Of a stretch of 64,000 nucleotides of DNA, positions 24,183-35,526 are shown one piece after another (position 1 is the stretch's first letter; each line of letters opens with the position of its first letter). The translations under genes were made by a program, and so were the position numbers. Under the pieces are notes generated by a model, which did no database searches, was not told the origin of the DNA, and saw only the letters and a program-made list of their open reading frames with translations. The stretch spans positions 8,437,021-8,501,020 of the forward strand of contig JAKSZT010053881.1 of the NCBI GenBank assembly GCA_026826555.1, given 5' to 3'. Source of the stretch: Tolypeutes matacus (taxonomy: Eukaryota > Chordata > Mammalia > Cingulata > Chlamyphoridae).

Positions 24183-24510
24183 ACAGTCTGTTAAACTATA
24201 ACCCACTGGCCAAATCTGCCCTACTGCCTGTCTTTGTATGAGCTAAAAATGATTTTTACATTTTTAAATGATTGAAAAAATTTAAAGAAGAATAATAGTT
24301 TGTGGCACATAAAAAGTAATCTGAAATTTAAATTTCTGTGTCCATAGATAAAGTTTTATTGGAACTCAGCCATGATAATTCATTTACATCTTGTCTATGC
24401 CTGCTTTGGGGCTACATGGCAGAGGTAAGTGGTTGTGACCAACACTGTATCATCTGCAAAGCCTGAAATATATATTGTCTACTTCTTTAGAAAAGTTTGC
24501 CAAATTCTGA
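24183..24510. mobile_element. hAT/Charlie-type MITE inserted in L1
   Basis: Its ends ACAGTCTGTTAAACTATA and AAAAGTTTGCCAAATTCTGA are imperfect inverted repeats. The flanks TCTAGAAT (24175-24182) and TCTAGAAA (24511-24518) are an 8-bp duplication with one difference. The interior 'gataaagttttattggaactcagcca' is the familiar core of a common mammalian Charlie MITE. Confidence 0.75.
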
Positions 24511-25018
24511 TCTAGAAATTCCTGTGGAACAACAAAGAAGCTATTAGAACTAATAAATGAGTAGCAAGTTTGCAGGATTCATGATCACTATAAAAAAATC
24601 TATTTTATTTGTATATATTAACAACAAACAAAAATATAATTATTAGCATAAAAATATGAAAATACTTTTGGAAAAACATGACAAAAGATGTATAAGAAGA
24701 AAAAAAACAATTAAAAGAACAACAACAAAAAAGATGTATAAGAACTATATACTGAACTAAACATTACTGATAACAGTTAAAGGAGATCTAAATAATTAGA
24801 GAAATATACAGTATTCATGGATTTGAAAAACCAATGTTGTTAAGATGCCATTGTTCCCCAAAGTGATGTATAGATTTGATACAATGCCAATTAAAATCCC
24901 AACAAGCTTTGTAGAAATTTACATGTTGATTCTAAAATTCATAAGGAAATGAAAAAGACTTAGAATAGACAAGAACAAAGTTGAAGAACTTAGGCTATCT
25001 GATTTTAAGACTACAGTA

Positions 25019-25205
25019 GGGAAGCGGCTGTGGCTCAATCAGTGGGGCTCCCGTTTACCATATGGGAGGCCCCGGGTTCGGTTCCCGGGGCCTCCTGGTG
25101 AGGGCGGGCCCGCCCGCACGGCGTGGTTGGCTGACCCAGCGAGCACAAGCAGCAAGGGGGGGATAAATGAATAAATAAATAAAATCTTTAAAAAAAAAAA
25201 AAAAA
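25019..25205 (+). mobile_element. tRNA-derived SINE, young
   Basis: Nearly identical to the copies at 5826, 36731 and 57630, with the same head, 'gcgagcacaagcagcaagggggg' body and A tail. The perfect 12-bp duplication AAGACTACAGTA flanks it (25007-25018 and 25206-25217). Confidence 0.92.
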
Positions 25206-26359
25206 AAGACTACAGTAATCAAGACAGTATCATATTGGCACTAAGATACATTAATAGATAAACGAAAGAGAATAGAGCATCCAGAAATAGATGCACACAT
25301 ATATGGTCAGTTGATTTTTGGCAAAGGTGCAAAGACAATTCAATGGATAAAAGATAGCTTTTCAGTAAGTGGTATTGGAAAAATTGAATATCTATATGCA
25401 AAAAAAAAACTGAACTTTGATCCATATCCTGCACCATATAATAAAAATGAACTCAAAATGGGTCCTAGAGACCTAAATGTAAAACCTAAACCTAAAAACT
25501 TTTAGAAAAAAACATAGGAAAAAAATTTTTGTAAGCTTGAGTTAGGAAGGATTTCTGAGATATGATACCAAAAGTAATGTTCATAAAAGAAGAGATTGAC
25601 AAAAATAGACTTCATTAAAATTAAGAAACTTTGCTCTTTGAAAGACTATGTTAAGTAAATAAAAAGACAATCTATAGACTGGGAGAAAATATTTAGAAAT
25701 CACATAACTGATAAAGGACTTGTATCCATAAAATATAAAGAATTCTTAAAATTCAATAATAAGTAAACAAACAACCCAATAAAAAACATATAAAATACTG
25801 AATAGACATTTCAAAGAAAATATACTGATGTCAAGTAAGCACAGGACAAAATTGTTCATTAGTCATTAAGAAATGAAAATTAAAACCACAACGAACTATC
25901 ACTATACACCTGTGAGAATCATTAAAATTAGCAAGACTCACCATACCAAGTATTGGTGAGAGTATGTAGCAACTAGAACGCTAATACATTGCTTGTGGGG
26001 ATATAAACCACTTTGGGAAAAAAACTTGGCAGTTTCTTTAAAAAGTTAAACATATACATCATTTGGTGAATATGATTCATCATCCTTTTCACTCCTAGGT
26101 ATTTGTCCAAGAGAACAGGAAATCCATACAAAGACTTGCACAAAAATATCCATAGCAGCTTTATTTGTAATAGCCAAAAACTTGACATAACATAAATGTC
26201 CATCAGTAGATAAATGTATAAACAAATTGTGATATGTCTATATGAAATACTCCTCAGCAATAAAAAATAGAACATTTGAAATAACATGAATGAAATCTCA
26301 AAATAATTATGCTGAAAGAAGCCAATGCCATTAGATACCTCACACCTGAGTTGAAGAAG

Positions 26360-28220
26360 GTCAATAGATATTTGTTAAATGAAAAATGACCAAAAAATGT
26401 CTTGGTATGTCTGGCAAAATGGTGGAGCAGATGCCATAGAAATCTGAATGCTGAAAAAATTAAGGTGCCTAATGGCACAGACCATACAGTAGTCTACAAT
26501 AGTTATGTTTCCTTCTTTCAGGCTTATTTGCCTGAATAAACAATTTACTTCCCCAGGCTCTACTCTGATTCCTTGCAGCCCTCAGAGGACAAGGCACTTC
26601 CCAAGCGTAGGTCACCCCGGGGCTTATACCAGCTACAGATCACTGAGCCGCCCATTTACAAACTTGATCCATGTCATGTTCCTCCTCTTTGGTGTGTGGG
26701 AATAGTGAGGGGCAGAGGTATGTGGCCAACACTGAATTCCTAGGATCTAAAACTAGAGACCCCAGGGATAAAATGCCCAGTCATCTAGTACACTGTCATA
26801 TAAGAAGTTTAGGTATTTTCTTCCCTTGAAATTCCATAATTTCAAATTGACCTTTCTTTAAAGATTAATGCTAAATTGTTGTCTCACTCACAGTTTGGAC
26901 AACAAATTATTAGGAAATCTTCACATATTAAATAATAACACTATTGCATCAAATGGAAGTGATAATTATCTCTTTTTCCCCTTAAAAGGGAGATATCAAG
27001 TGTTTGATAATCATATATATATATATGTGAGTGTGTTATTTATATATGGTATATTGAGTTAAGAATCACATTATGTTTGCTTTGGGGTGGAGAAGTTAGA
27101 GTTTCTTTCTACCTTTGTAAGTCTGATTTGAGCAAGGTAGAAAATCCTTTATGAAGCCACCATCTAGCTGTTAATATTCTGTCTGTGAAGACACCACCAG
27201 AAAATAAAGAGAAAAAGAAGACTGACATATCCATATTCTTTTCTTTTCTGTTGTTGTGATCCAAAAAATTAAAATTAAAAATATGCACAAATATATAAGG
27301 GATGTTTCTTTTAGCAAAAAGGGAAAAAATGTATCCCTAAGGGTTGGAAATAGAAATTGATGAGTTTGGCAGTAGGCTTTGGAAAAGAATGGTGATAGCC
27401 AACCTGACTAATAAGAAAAAAATGTTGCAAAGAAGCACTAAGACCAAAAAAGCAACAATTTTGAATTGCACAGAAAAACAAAGTGGTCTTGTAATAACCC
27501 CTGGTGGAAGCTTTCCTGTGACAATGAAATTTTCCTAAGAAGGAAAAAAATGGAAAAGGGGGGTTTTGTCTCTAATAGCCCTGAAAAATATATAAAACTA
27601 ATCTTTCTAACACTGTGTGTAATAGCTAATTTTTCCTTTAATAGGAAAAGTAATCATGGGCCAGATATTTTCCTAAAGCAGTTCAAGGCACAGATTCTCC
27701 ATGTAGCTATGATAAGGAATCTTGTCAGATATTCCAGATGATCACCAGCCATAGTTAAGTGCAATGCACACATCTAGCCAACTATTAATATTTTGCTTGC
27801 AGTATACTTGCCAGGAAAAATTGCTGAAATGGTAACAGAAAATAAGAAAAGACCCATGAATTTACTGTAATTTGATCAGTCTCTTGAAAATGAAGACGGT
27901 TGATGCTGGAATTCATAATTTCCTACCAGCCTTTTGAAAACTTAATTACTGAGATTGGGAATTCTTAGAGCTAATTATTATGTGTGTTCTTAGTATTTTT
28001 AAGATGGATAAATAATCAGAGAATACTTACATAAATAACTCTTAATCACCCTTAAGAGAGATTGCTTTGTGAATTTTCTATGGTGATGTGAAGAATCTCT
28101 CTTCCCCCAAAGGCACCCTCCTCTGCCTCCCCCTCACTTCACTCCTTGGTTTGTTTGTGTCTAGGAGGGTTGACCTGCAGCACCTTCAGACAATCCTTCA
28201 TAAAAATGGTTTTTCTTAGT
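26360..28220. other. Unannotated AT-rich segment
   Basis: No gene was recognised. A TA-rich microsatellite of about twelve units lies at 27010-27030. Confidence 0.4.
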
Positions 28221-28324
28221 TGAGCTTTTGGCATATATGAATTTAAGAGTTTATTTTCTGCAAATACCAGAACGTAGTATGTCTGCATTGCTATATAACA
28301 GCCAAGTTTGGGGCTGCATCACCA

Positions 28325-28455
28325 TCAGAATGATTCAGTCAACCATTTCTATTGTGTACCTTCTGGGTACTGGAAGTTACTCTGTTCACAATGCTGGGAA
28401 TAATACTATGAGCAAGATCAACAAAGTTCCTGCCCTCATGGAGCTTACATTCTGA
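28325..28455 (-). mobile_element. L2 LINE 3' fragment
   Basis: 'tattgtgtaccttctgggtactgg...' to 'ttcctgccctcatggagcttacattctga' is the characteristic reverse L2 3' region. Confidence 0.65.
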
Positions 28456-28865
28456 TATTTTGAAGAGAGCTCAACAATGGGAGTTGATTGATAAACAAGA
28501 AACCACTCTGAGCACCTCAGACAAAGGATTCTTAGGTAATCCTATTAATCAAATGGGACAAAGAACTGTTAGGGAGGGAAAATTGGAGTCAGGGTATTTA
28601 TCCCAAGAGAGACTTCTTGCTAGGGAAGCCAAAGTTTGCTCAGGCAGGCAGACTTAGATGAGGGGATGAAAGAAAAACCTATTGCTTTGAAGGTAGAGAG
28701 GGCTGCTCTGTGGGGGCTCAGTCAGACCCAGAGTAAAGCATTCTTGCAGGCAGTACAGGCTTTTGCTTATGTGCTATGATTTGAGATGAATTGGGAAAGC
28801 TGCCAGTTCAAAAATGTCTCTTCCACAGATGTCTGGAAAATGTGAATGTTTACTTCTCTTGGAAG

Positions 28866-29110
28866 AGGTGGTGATTGAAAGCATGGACTTTGGAATCAGG
28901 CAAACCTATTGGCGATTGCAGCTCTGCAACTTACTAATATGACTGGAGAAGTTATTTGTCTTTCTCTTAGCCTCAGTTTCCTCATGTGTAAAATGGGGAT
29001 ATTCATCCTCCCTTACAGGGTTTTTTACAAGACTTTAAAGTGCTATTATTAAGAAAGCACCTACCACAGCACCTAGAAATAGTGAATATTTAATAAATGG
29101 TAGATATTTT
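28866..29110 (+). mobile_element. MIR SINE, nearly full length
   Basis: It runs from 'gtggtgattgaaagcatggactttggaatcagg' through the core 'cagctctgcaacttactaat' and 'cctcagtttcctcatgtgtaaaatggggat' to 'cacctagaaatagtgaatatttaataaatgg', the full consensus order. Confidence 0.85.
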
Positions 29111-29144
29111 CAATATTACTAATATTAATTGATTTATTAAGTCA

Positions 29145-29210
29145 TTCATTTAACTAGCCTTCATTGAACTCTTACTGTGTGCCAGGTATGATGCTAGTCA
29201 TAGCATAACA
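29145..29210 (-). mobile_element. L2 LINE 3' fragment
   Basis: 'ttcattgaactcttactgtgtgccaggtatgatgctag' is the reverse L2 terminal motif. Confidence 0.5.
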
Positions 29211-29551
29211 GGAGAGACCATCCCAGAAGCAACTAACTACGATAAAATGTGAAAAGTCCGCTAAGAAATAGTAACAGAATGAGACTTGATTATTCTTTTT
29301 TCCAAGGCAAAGAAAAGAGGGAAGGACCTTTCATGAAAATAGAACAAAACAGACTTGGTGCATGAAAAAGTATTTTAGATCCATTTATTCCTAGAATCTA
29401 AGATGAGGATGATAGAAATTGGATCTGTGAACCAAGGATAGTTTCTCCTAAAAACACTATCTTCCCTTGACTTTTTCTCCCTTGCATTATCACACTGTCC
29501 TGGTAGTTTCTTATCAGTCTTCTTTGTGGGATCCTTCTTCTCTACCATTAA

Positions 29552-29911
29552 TTTTTTTTAAAAGATTTATTTTATTTATTTATTTATTTATCCCCTCCCC
29601 CCCTTATTGTTTGCACTCCCTGGCTGCTCTCTATGTCTGTTTGTTGTGCACTCTCTGTTTCAGCTAGTCTTCTCTTTTTAGGAGGTACTGGAAACTTAAC
29701 CTGGGAACTTCCATGTGGGAGGGAGGTTCCCATTCACCTGAGCCACCTCTGCTCCCTGCTTGTTGTGTCTCTCATTGTGTTTCCTTGTTGCACCAGCCCG
29801 TTGCATCAGCTTGCTGTCTTGCTTGTCTTCTTTAGGAGGCACTGGGAACCGAACCCGAGACCTCCCATGTGGTAGGTGACTGCCCAACTGCTTGAACCAC
29901 ATCTGCTTCCC
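29552..29911 (-). mobile_element. Dimeric tRNA-derived SINE
   Basis: On the minus strand two tRNA-like heads occur, one at about 29905-29835 and one at about 29755-29680, then a (TAAA)n tail at the left. TCTACCATTAA flanks the unit at 29541-29551 and 29912-29922, a perfect duplication. The two heads differ, so this is not a recent tandem duplication. Confidence 0.88.
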
Positions 29912-30139
29912 TCTACCATTAAATTTTATAATCCTTAGGCATCTTATCCATTAACATAGGTTTCAAGGAGTTTCTATTACCATTTAAATGATAATTCCCA
30001 AATTTTTATCTCCATGTCAGATCTTTTTTATGATTACCTCCTATTTCCAACTGACTCAGTTGCAATTATTTATTGAACATCTTCACCCATAGTCTTAAGA
30101 AAACCTGTAAATCAGAATGTCCATAACTAACCCATTTCC

Positions 30140-30760
30140 TTTCCAAAACTCCTGCCAGTGCTCCCTCTCTCAGTAAGTGACACCACCATCCACTCAAGTG
30201 CTGTCCAAGTTAGAAATCTGGGAGTCATATTCAACTCCACCCTCTCCTTCAATCATCACATTTAATCCACCATCAAGTCTTGTTGTTGCTTCTGTCTCTT
30301 AGGTAAGTCTCAAATGTGTTCATTTCCCATCCTCATTGCTATCACCATAGCCCATCTAGACTATCGTAATGTCCCCTCACATTTAGTCCCTTCTCCCCTA
30401 TCCAGTCCAGTCTCCACAAGACAACCAGAAAATGTAAATCTGTCCATGTCACTACCTTGTTTAAAACCCTTCAGAGGCTTCCCATTGCCCTTAGGATAAA
30501 TTCCAAACTCTTTACCAAGCTGTCTACTTCTCACTCTCCCAGCAATAGCCATTCAAAACCTTTCATTTTCCTGAGCCATACCATGCAGGCTATTGCTTGT
30601 CTCACAAGTTTTCCCCCTCATTCCTCTGCCTGGAATGCTTTGCCTTCCTTCTCTTCACCTAACTACTCCTAGTAATCCTTTAGTTCTCACTTAAAGGGCA
30701 CTTTCTCAGTGAAAACTTTACAATCCCGCACTCCAGTTCCAACCACCCCATCCCTTTGCT
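30140..30760 (+). mobile_element. L2 LINE, end of reverse transcriptase
   Basis: The translation-like pattern 'LGVIFNSTLSF' (about 30210-30245) and the later text 'accttgtttaaaacccttcagaggcttcccattgcccttagg' with 'tctgcctggaatgctttgcc' are the L2 ORF2 C-terminal region. Many stops are present. Confidence 0.8.
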
Positions 30761-30774
30761 CTGGTGTTTTAATA

Positions 30775-31430
30775 TTACAGGCATATATAAAAAATCTACC
30801 ATGGGCCAGGTGCTATGCTTGGAGCCAGGGATACATATTACTTTCCTTCATGTAGCTCAGAGCCTTACGGGACAGACACAAATGATCACACCCATATATA
30901 TAAAATTGTAACTATGAAAAGTGCTATGAAAGAGAAGTACAAGATGCTTTGAGAGGATTTGTGGGACAGGAAAGCCCTCAAGGAAATGATGATTGGCCTA
31001 CACCTGAAAGTGGAGCAGAAATTAAGTAAACAATGAGTGGGAAGGAGGAAGTGAGATTCGGGCAGGGGAACAGCATATTAAAGGCCCTGTGGTGGAAAGG
31101 ATTAGGATGCACTCAAGAACTGAAAGAAGGCCAAAGTAACTGGAAAGCAGAAAGCAAGGAGATGAGCTTGTAGCAGTTGATGGGGTCAGGCTTTGCAAGG
31201 CATTGAGGGTCCTGAAAAGGGTTCAGATCTTTATGCTATGAGCCATGGTTTAGGGGTAAGTAGAAGAGTTTGGGAGGAAAACTATGATCAGATTTTCATT
31301 GTGAAAAATATCACTGTGGCTGATGTGTGGAGTACAGAATGGAAGGAGGTGAGAATTAATGTTTCCATTTGTTAAAATTGTGAGAAGTTTATTGCAGAGT
31401 TTCAAGTGAGAGATTCTACCTTAGATCAGG
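30775..31430 (-). mobile_element. L2 LINE fragment, opposite to its neighbour
   Basis: 'gggccaggtgctatgcttggagccaggg', 'aggccctgtggtgg', 'ctgaaagaaggcc' and 'gtggctgatgtgtggagtacagaatgg' follow the reverse L2 consensus in order. Together with 30140-30760 it forms a convergent pair. Confidence 0.75.
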
Positions 31431-31969
31431 GAGGTGATAACAGAAATGGAATGTAAGAATTTTTTGGACATAAAATCAATAGGCTTTAGGCATTGTAATA
31501 GGAGAGGGATGCTTTCTTTCTCCAATGGTTTTGATTATGAGGAGGAATTATTTTTGGTTTCTTGCCTCACTCCTCACTTCTTCTACCTGATTGCTAAATT
31601 TGGGAGAGAAATCAGGCTGTGAGTCTCAGCCCTTCCTGTCTTCTCTTTGGGACTGGCCTGCCTGCAAGAAGCATGTCCTTGTGGGGGGAGGGCTGCAGTG
31701 GTGTGGTGCTACCTGGGACTGGGTAGGTAAATCTTCCTAAAGCTGGGGTTAAGAGTTAGAAAACTCATTTTTGCCACACACCTAAAAGTCATAATCTTCA
31801 ACCTGGCCTTCATCAGAAATAAACCTGATCTATTGAGCTATATCTTCTTGACTCAATCTACTTAATTTATTCAGCTCTCAGGTGGGGTGAGAGGATGGGA
31901 GGAGAAAAGAACAATGATGACTCCTGGATTTCTAGTTTATACAACTGGATGGATTATGATGCCATTCTT

Positions 31970-32070
31970 TTCTCCCTCCCTCCCTCCCTCTCTCCCTCCT
32001 TCTTTGCCTCCTTCTCACCCTCCCTTCTTCTCCACCTTCCTTCTTTGCCTTCTTTTTTGTTTTTTGTCTT
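31970..32070. repeat. CT-rich low-complexity tract
   Basis: CCCT repeats followed by CTT-rich text on the plus strand. Confidence 0.85.
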
Positions 32071-32159
32071 TTTTCATATAATAAACTGGAGTCAGGGAAG
32101 TAGGGGAATGATGGATTCCTCTAGGTTCTTAGCTATGTTACATAAAAAGAATTTAAGAA

Positions 32160-32615
32160 TGTGTCAGTTTAGTTAAGCCAGTAGTTTATTGAGAACTGGG
32201 AGAAAAGAACAGGATTACATACCAAGATAGTAATGCAGGCTCTTCTAGGCAGAGAGAGTGTTTTGGACTTGTAGGGCTATCTTTATTAAGCTATTATTTA
32301 CTCCTCCCTTTCCTAATGTTCTGGGGAGGTGCCCCAGCTGTTTGCTGTTCTGATTGGTTACCCCACCCATTAGTTCCCCAGAGGGCCAATGGTGAGGCCA
32401 CTTGAGGGTATCTGGGGCTTTCAGTTGACCCAAATGAGATCTCGTTCCAATCTCATTCTAAATGGGGTTCTCATGGGGTCCTTCCAGCAGCCTCCTTGGT
32501 GGCAGTCTTTCCCTCAGGGAGTTTCCAGGCAGGGGTCCAGGGACACGTGTTCACGGCCATGGTTTTCTACCAGGTCTTAGACTCATCTTCCCTTTTCCTA
32601 AACTAGCCTGCCTCA
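32160..32615 (-). mobile_element. Probable solo LTR
   Basis: The minus strand reads TGAGGCAGGC... to ...AACTGACACA, and carries a CCAATCAGAAC box upstream of a polyadenylation-like AATAAA, with CTCTCTCTGCC after it, in LTR order. The family was not recognised and no target duplication is visible. Confidence 0.45.
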
Positions 32616-32689
32616 AAACTTTATTTTTAAAAGGTTTTTAGATCACAGAAAAGTTACATAAAAAGTATAAGGGAAAAATATATATATAT

Positions 32690-32810
32690 AAGTGGGATAG
32701 TGGATGTGACTCAAGCACTTGAGTGCCCTCCTCCCACATGGGAGGTCTCAGGTTCGGATCCCAGTGCCTCCTAAAAGAAAAAAAAAAACAGACAACAAGC
32801 AGACAACAAA
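32690..32810 (+). mobile_element. tRNA-derived SINE, short monomer
   Basis: Head 'gtggatgtgactcaagcacttgag', box-B-like 'caggttcggatccc', then 'gcctcctaaaag' and an A-rich tail with 'cagacaacaagcagacaac'. Confidence 0.8.
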
Positions 32811-33651
32811 TACAGATTCAATGCAATCCTGATAAAAATTCCACCAGCATTTTAAAAATAAATGGAAAACACAATTATCAAATTTAGTTGGAAGGGTAAG
32901 GGGTCCCGAATAGCCAGAAACATCTTAAAAAGGAAAAGCGATGTTAGAGGACTCTTACTTCTGGATTTTAAATCATATTACCTAGGGGGCAGATGTGGCT
33001 CAAGTCTTTGGACATCCATCTGCCCCGTGGAGGGAGCCGGTTCATTCCCCAGGACCTCCTGGTAAAATAAAAATACAAGGCATGCAGGAGAGCCACCAGA
33101 CCACACGCACGCACGCGGCAAGCCAGGCCCCACTGAGTCATGCAACAAGATGATAATGCAGCAAGGGAGAGGCACAGGAGAGAGCTAAGACGAGATGCAC
33201 CAGAAACCACGAACTGAGGTGGGCCAGGTGGCAGAGTTCCTCTCTCCCACATCGGGGTCCTTAGGATCAAATCCCGGTGAAGACTGGAGGAGAAGGATGA
33301 GAAGAGAAGGCAGGAAATGGATACAGAGGATCACCCAGCGAATGGACACAGACAGCAAGTGGGGAGTGTGGGGGGGGTGGGAAAGGAGAATAAATAAAGT
33401 AAATAAATAAATCTTTTTTAAAAAATCATAATACCTAGCTATGGTGGTAAAAACAGCATGATACTGGCATAAAGACAGACACATAGACCAATGGAACCAA
33501 ACTGATGGCTCAGAAACAGACCCTCACATCTATGGTCAAGTGATTTTTGACAAGCCTGTCAAACCCACCCCACTCGGGCAGAACAGTCCATTCAACAAAT
33601 GGTGCTGGAAAAACTGGATATCCAAAGCCAAAAGAAAGAAAGAGGACCCCT
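32811..33651 (+). mobile_element. L1 ORF2 fragment: left arm of an inverted repeat
   Basis: It encodes L1 ORF2 C-terminal wording ('MENTIIKFSWKGKGSRIARN', 'WNQTDGSETDPHIYGQ'-like). The same segment occurs inverted at 34896-35700. Both arms contain the same SINE in the same place, so they share ancestry after that SINE inserted. SINEs abut both ends of this arm. Confidence 0.8.
32985..33422 (+). mobile_element. Dimeric SINE inside the left L1 arm
   Basis: The first head is at the start ('cagatgtggctcaagtctttgg'), the second near 33215-33280 ('aactgaggtgggccaggtgg', 'ggatcaaatcccggtgaag'), the tail is (AAAT)n. Flanks AAATCATATTACCTA (32970-32984) and AAATCATAATACCTA (33423-33437) are the target duplication. 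Confidence 0.88.
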
Positions 33652-33862
33652 CTGCTCTCTGCTTTGTTGTGTCTCTTATTATGTTTTCATCGTGTCTCTT
33701 GTTCCACCATCTTGAAGCATCAGCTTGCCATGCCTGCCTGTCATGTCAGCTTGCTGTCTTGCTCGTCTTCTTTAGGAGGCACTGGGAACTGAAACTGGGA
33801 CCTTCTGTGTGGTAGACGGGACCTCAATCACTTGAGCCACATCTACTTCCCTATTTTTTAAA
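33652..33862 (-). mobile_element. tRNA-derived SINE fragment
   Basis: On the minus strand it opens 'gggaagtagatgtggctcaagtg', with box-B-like text 'gtcccagtttcagttccc' and the 'gacacgatgaaaac...gacacaacaaagcagagag' body. It abuts the left L1 arm exactly. Confidence 0.75.
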
Positions 33863-34224
33863 ATATATTTTTATTAATGAAGTTGTGAACTTACAAACCA
33901 ATCATGCTCATGTGCAGAATTCATATATAACACCCCTCTATCAACATTAACACACTGTGGTGGAACATTTGTTACAGATTATGAGATAATATCATCAAAT
34001 TATTGCTACTAACCATGGTCCATAACATACATTTGGCACATTTTTTCCATACTCCCCCATTATCAGCACAGTGCATCTTTGGTATAGATGCATGAATAGT
34101 ACAGTATTACTGTTAACCACACTCCATAGGTCACTCCAGGTTGTATTTTTACCATTCTTCTCCACATTCCCACCACCCTGCAATCGTGATGTACATCTGC
34201 TGTAGCTCACAAAGGACACTGTTG

Positions 34225-34428
34225 GGGAAGCGGATGTGGCTCAATCTATAGGGCTCCCGTTTACCATATGGGAGGCCCTGGGTTCGATTCTCGGGGCCTC
34301 CTGGTGAAGGCAAGCCAGCCATGTGGCGCGGTGAGCTGACACAGCAGGACGACCCAACAAAGGGAGACAAGCAGATACAGAAAAACGCACAGCAAATGGA
34401 CACAGCGAGCACAAGCAGCAAGGGGGAA

Positions 34429-34467
<39 letters not shown>

Positions 34468-34488
34468 AATCTTTAAAAAAAACAACAA
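34225..34488 (+). mobile_element. tRNA-derived SINE, long monomer
   Basis: A complete copy with head, 'gtgagctgacacagcaggacgacc' middle, 'gcgagcacaagcagcaagg' and (AAAT)n tail. CAAAGGACACTGTTG flanks it perfectly at 34210-34224 and 34489-34503. It looks like a fuller form of the shorter young copies such as 25019-25205. Confidence 0.92.
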
Positions 34489-35124
34489 CAAAGGACACTG
34501 TTGCATCTGTACCATCAACTGCAATTCTCATCCACCTCTGGGTTTATTCAGTCCCTAGATTATTCTCTAGCTTTCTTTCATTTGACATTTACATCCCTAG
34601 ACTACCGTTTCCAGCCACATTCCAATTTATAAATCAGCTGTTGCTCACTACAATGTGTTACCATCAGCTCTATACATTTCCACACTTTTACGGTAAAGTT
34701 AACTAAAACTTCTACATACATTAAGCATTGGTAGTCCATCTCAGTCCTCATCTTATCTCTTTTAAGAATCCACCACCTACCACTAGGCCTTGAAGATGTT
34801 TTCCTACATTTTCTTCTAGAAGCTTTACGGTTCTTGCTTTTATATTTAAGTTTTTTTTATCCATTTTGAGTTAGTTTTTGTATAAGGTGTGAGACAGGGG
34901 TCCTCCTTCTTTCTTTTGGCTTTAGATATCCAGTTCTTCCAGTACCATTTGTTGAATGGACTGTTCTGCCCGAGTGGGGTGGGTTTGACAGGCTTGTCAA
35001 AAATCACTTGACCATAGATGTGAGGGTCTGTTTCTGAACCATCAGTTTGGTTCCATTGGTCTATGCGTCTATCTTTATGCCAGTATCATGCTGTTTTTAC
35101 CACCGTAGCTAGGTAATATGATTT

Positions 35125-35526
35125 TTATTTTTTAAGATTTATTTATTTACTTTATTTATTCTCCTTCCTCCCCACCCCTGCCCACTTGCTGTCTGTGTCC
35201 ATTCACTGGGTGATCCTCTGTATCCTTTTCCTGCCTTCTCTTCTCATCTTTCTCCTCCAGTCTTCACCGGGATTTGATCCCAGGGACCTCTGATGTGGGA
35301 GAGAGGCACTCTGACACCTTCCCCACCTCAGTTCCTGGTCTGGTGCATCTTGTCTTGGCTCTCTCCTGTGCCTCTCCCTTGCTGTGTCATCATCTTGTTG
35401 TGTGACTCGGGCTGGTGGCTCTCCTGCATGCCTTCTATTTTTATTTTACCAGGAGGTCCTTGGGAATGAACTGGCTCCCTCCATACGGCAGACAGGTGTC
35501 CAACGACTTGAGCTACATCTGCCCCC
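35125..35526 (-). mobile_element. Dimeric SINE inside the right L1 arm
   Basis: This is the counterpart of the SINE at 32985-33422 with the same two heads, same linker, and same insertion site. TAGGTAATATGATTT flanks it at 35110-35124 and 35527-35541. It lacks about 30 bases of the linker present in the other copy. Confidence 0.88.

Larger units (their letters stand above)
21500..26350 (+). mobile_element. Decayed L1 LINE (ORF2 and 3' part)
   Basis: In order: endonuclease-region text ('tcatcaagacataacattcctaaatg', 'aattaacatttatagcatac'), the 'gggatatttatagcaataaatgcctat' block, reverse-transcriptase region ('gggagaatgttgtgaac...gccaataaatcc', 'aagatgtataagaac'), and the 3' part ('ctatcactatacacctgtgagaat', 'atagcagctttatttgtaatagcc'). 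Stops and frameshifts abound. It is interrupted by the tRNA-like insertion (22756-23030), a hAT element (24183-24510) and a SINE (25019-25205). Confidence 0.85.
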
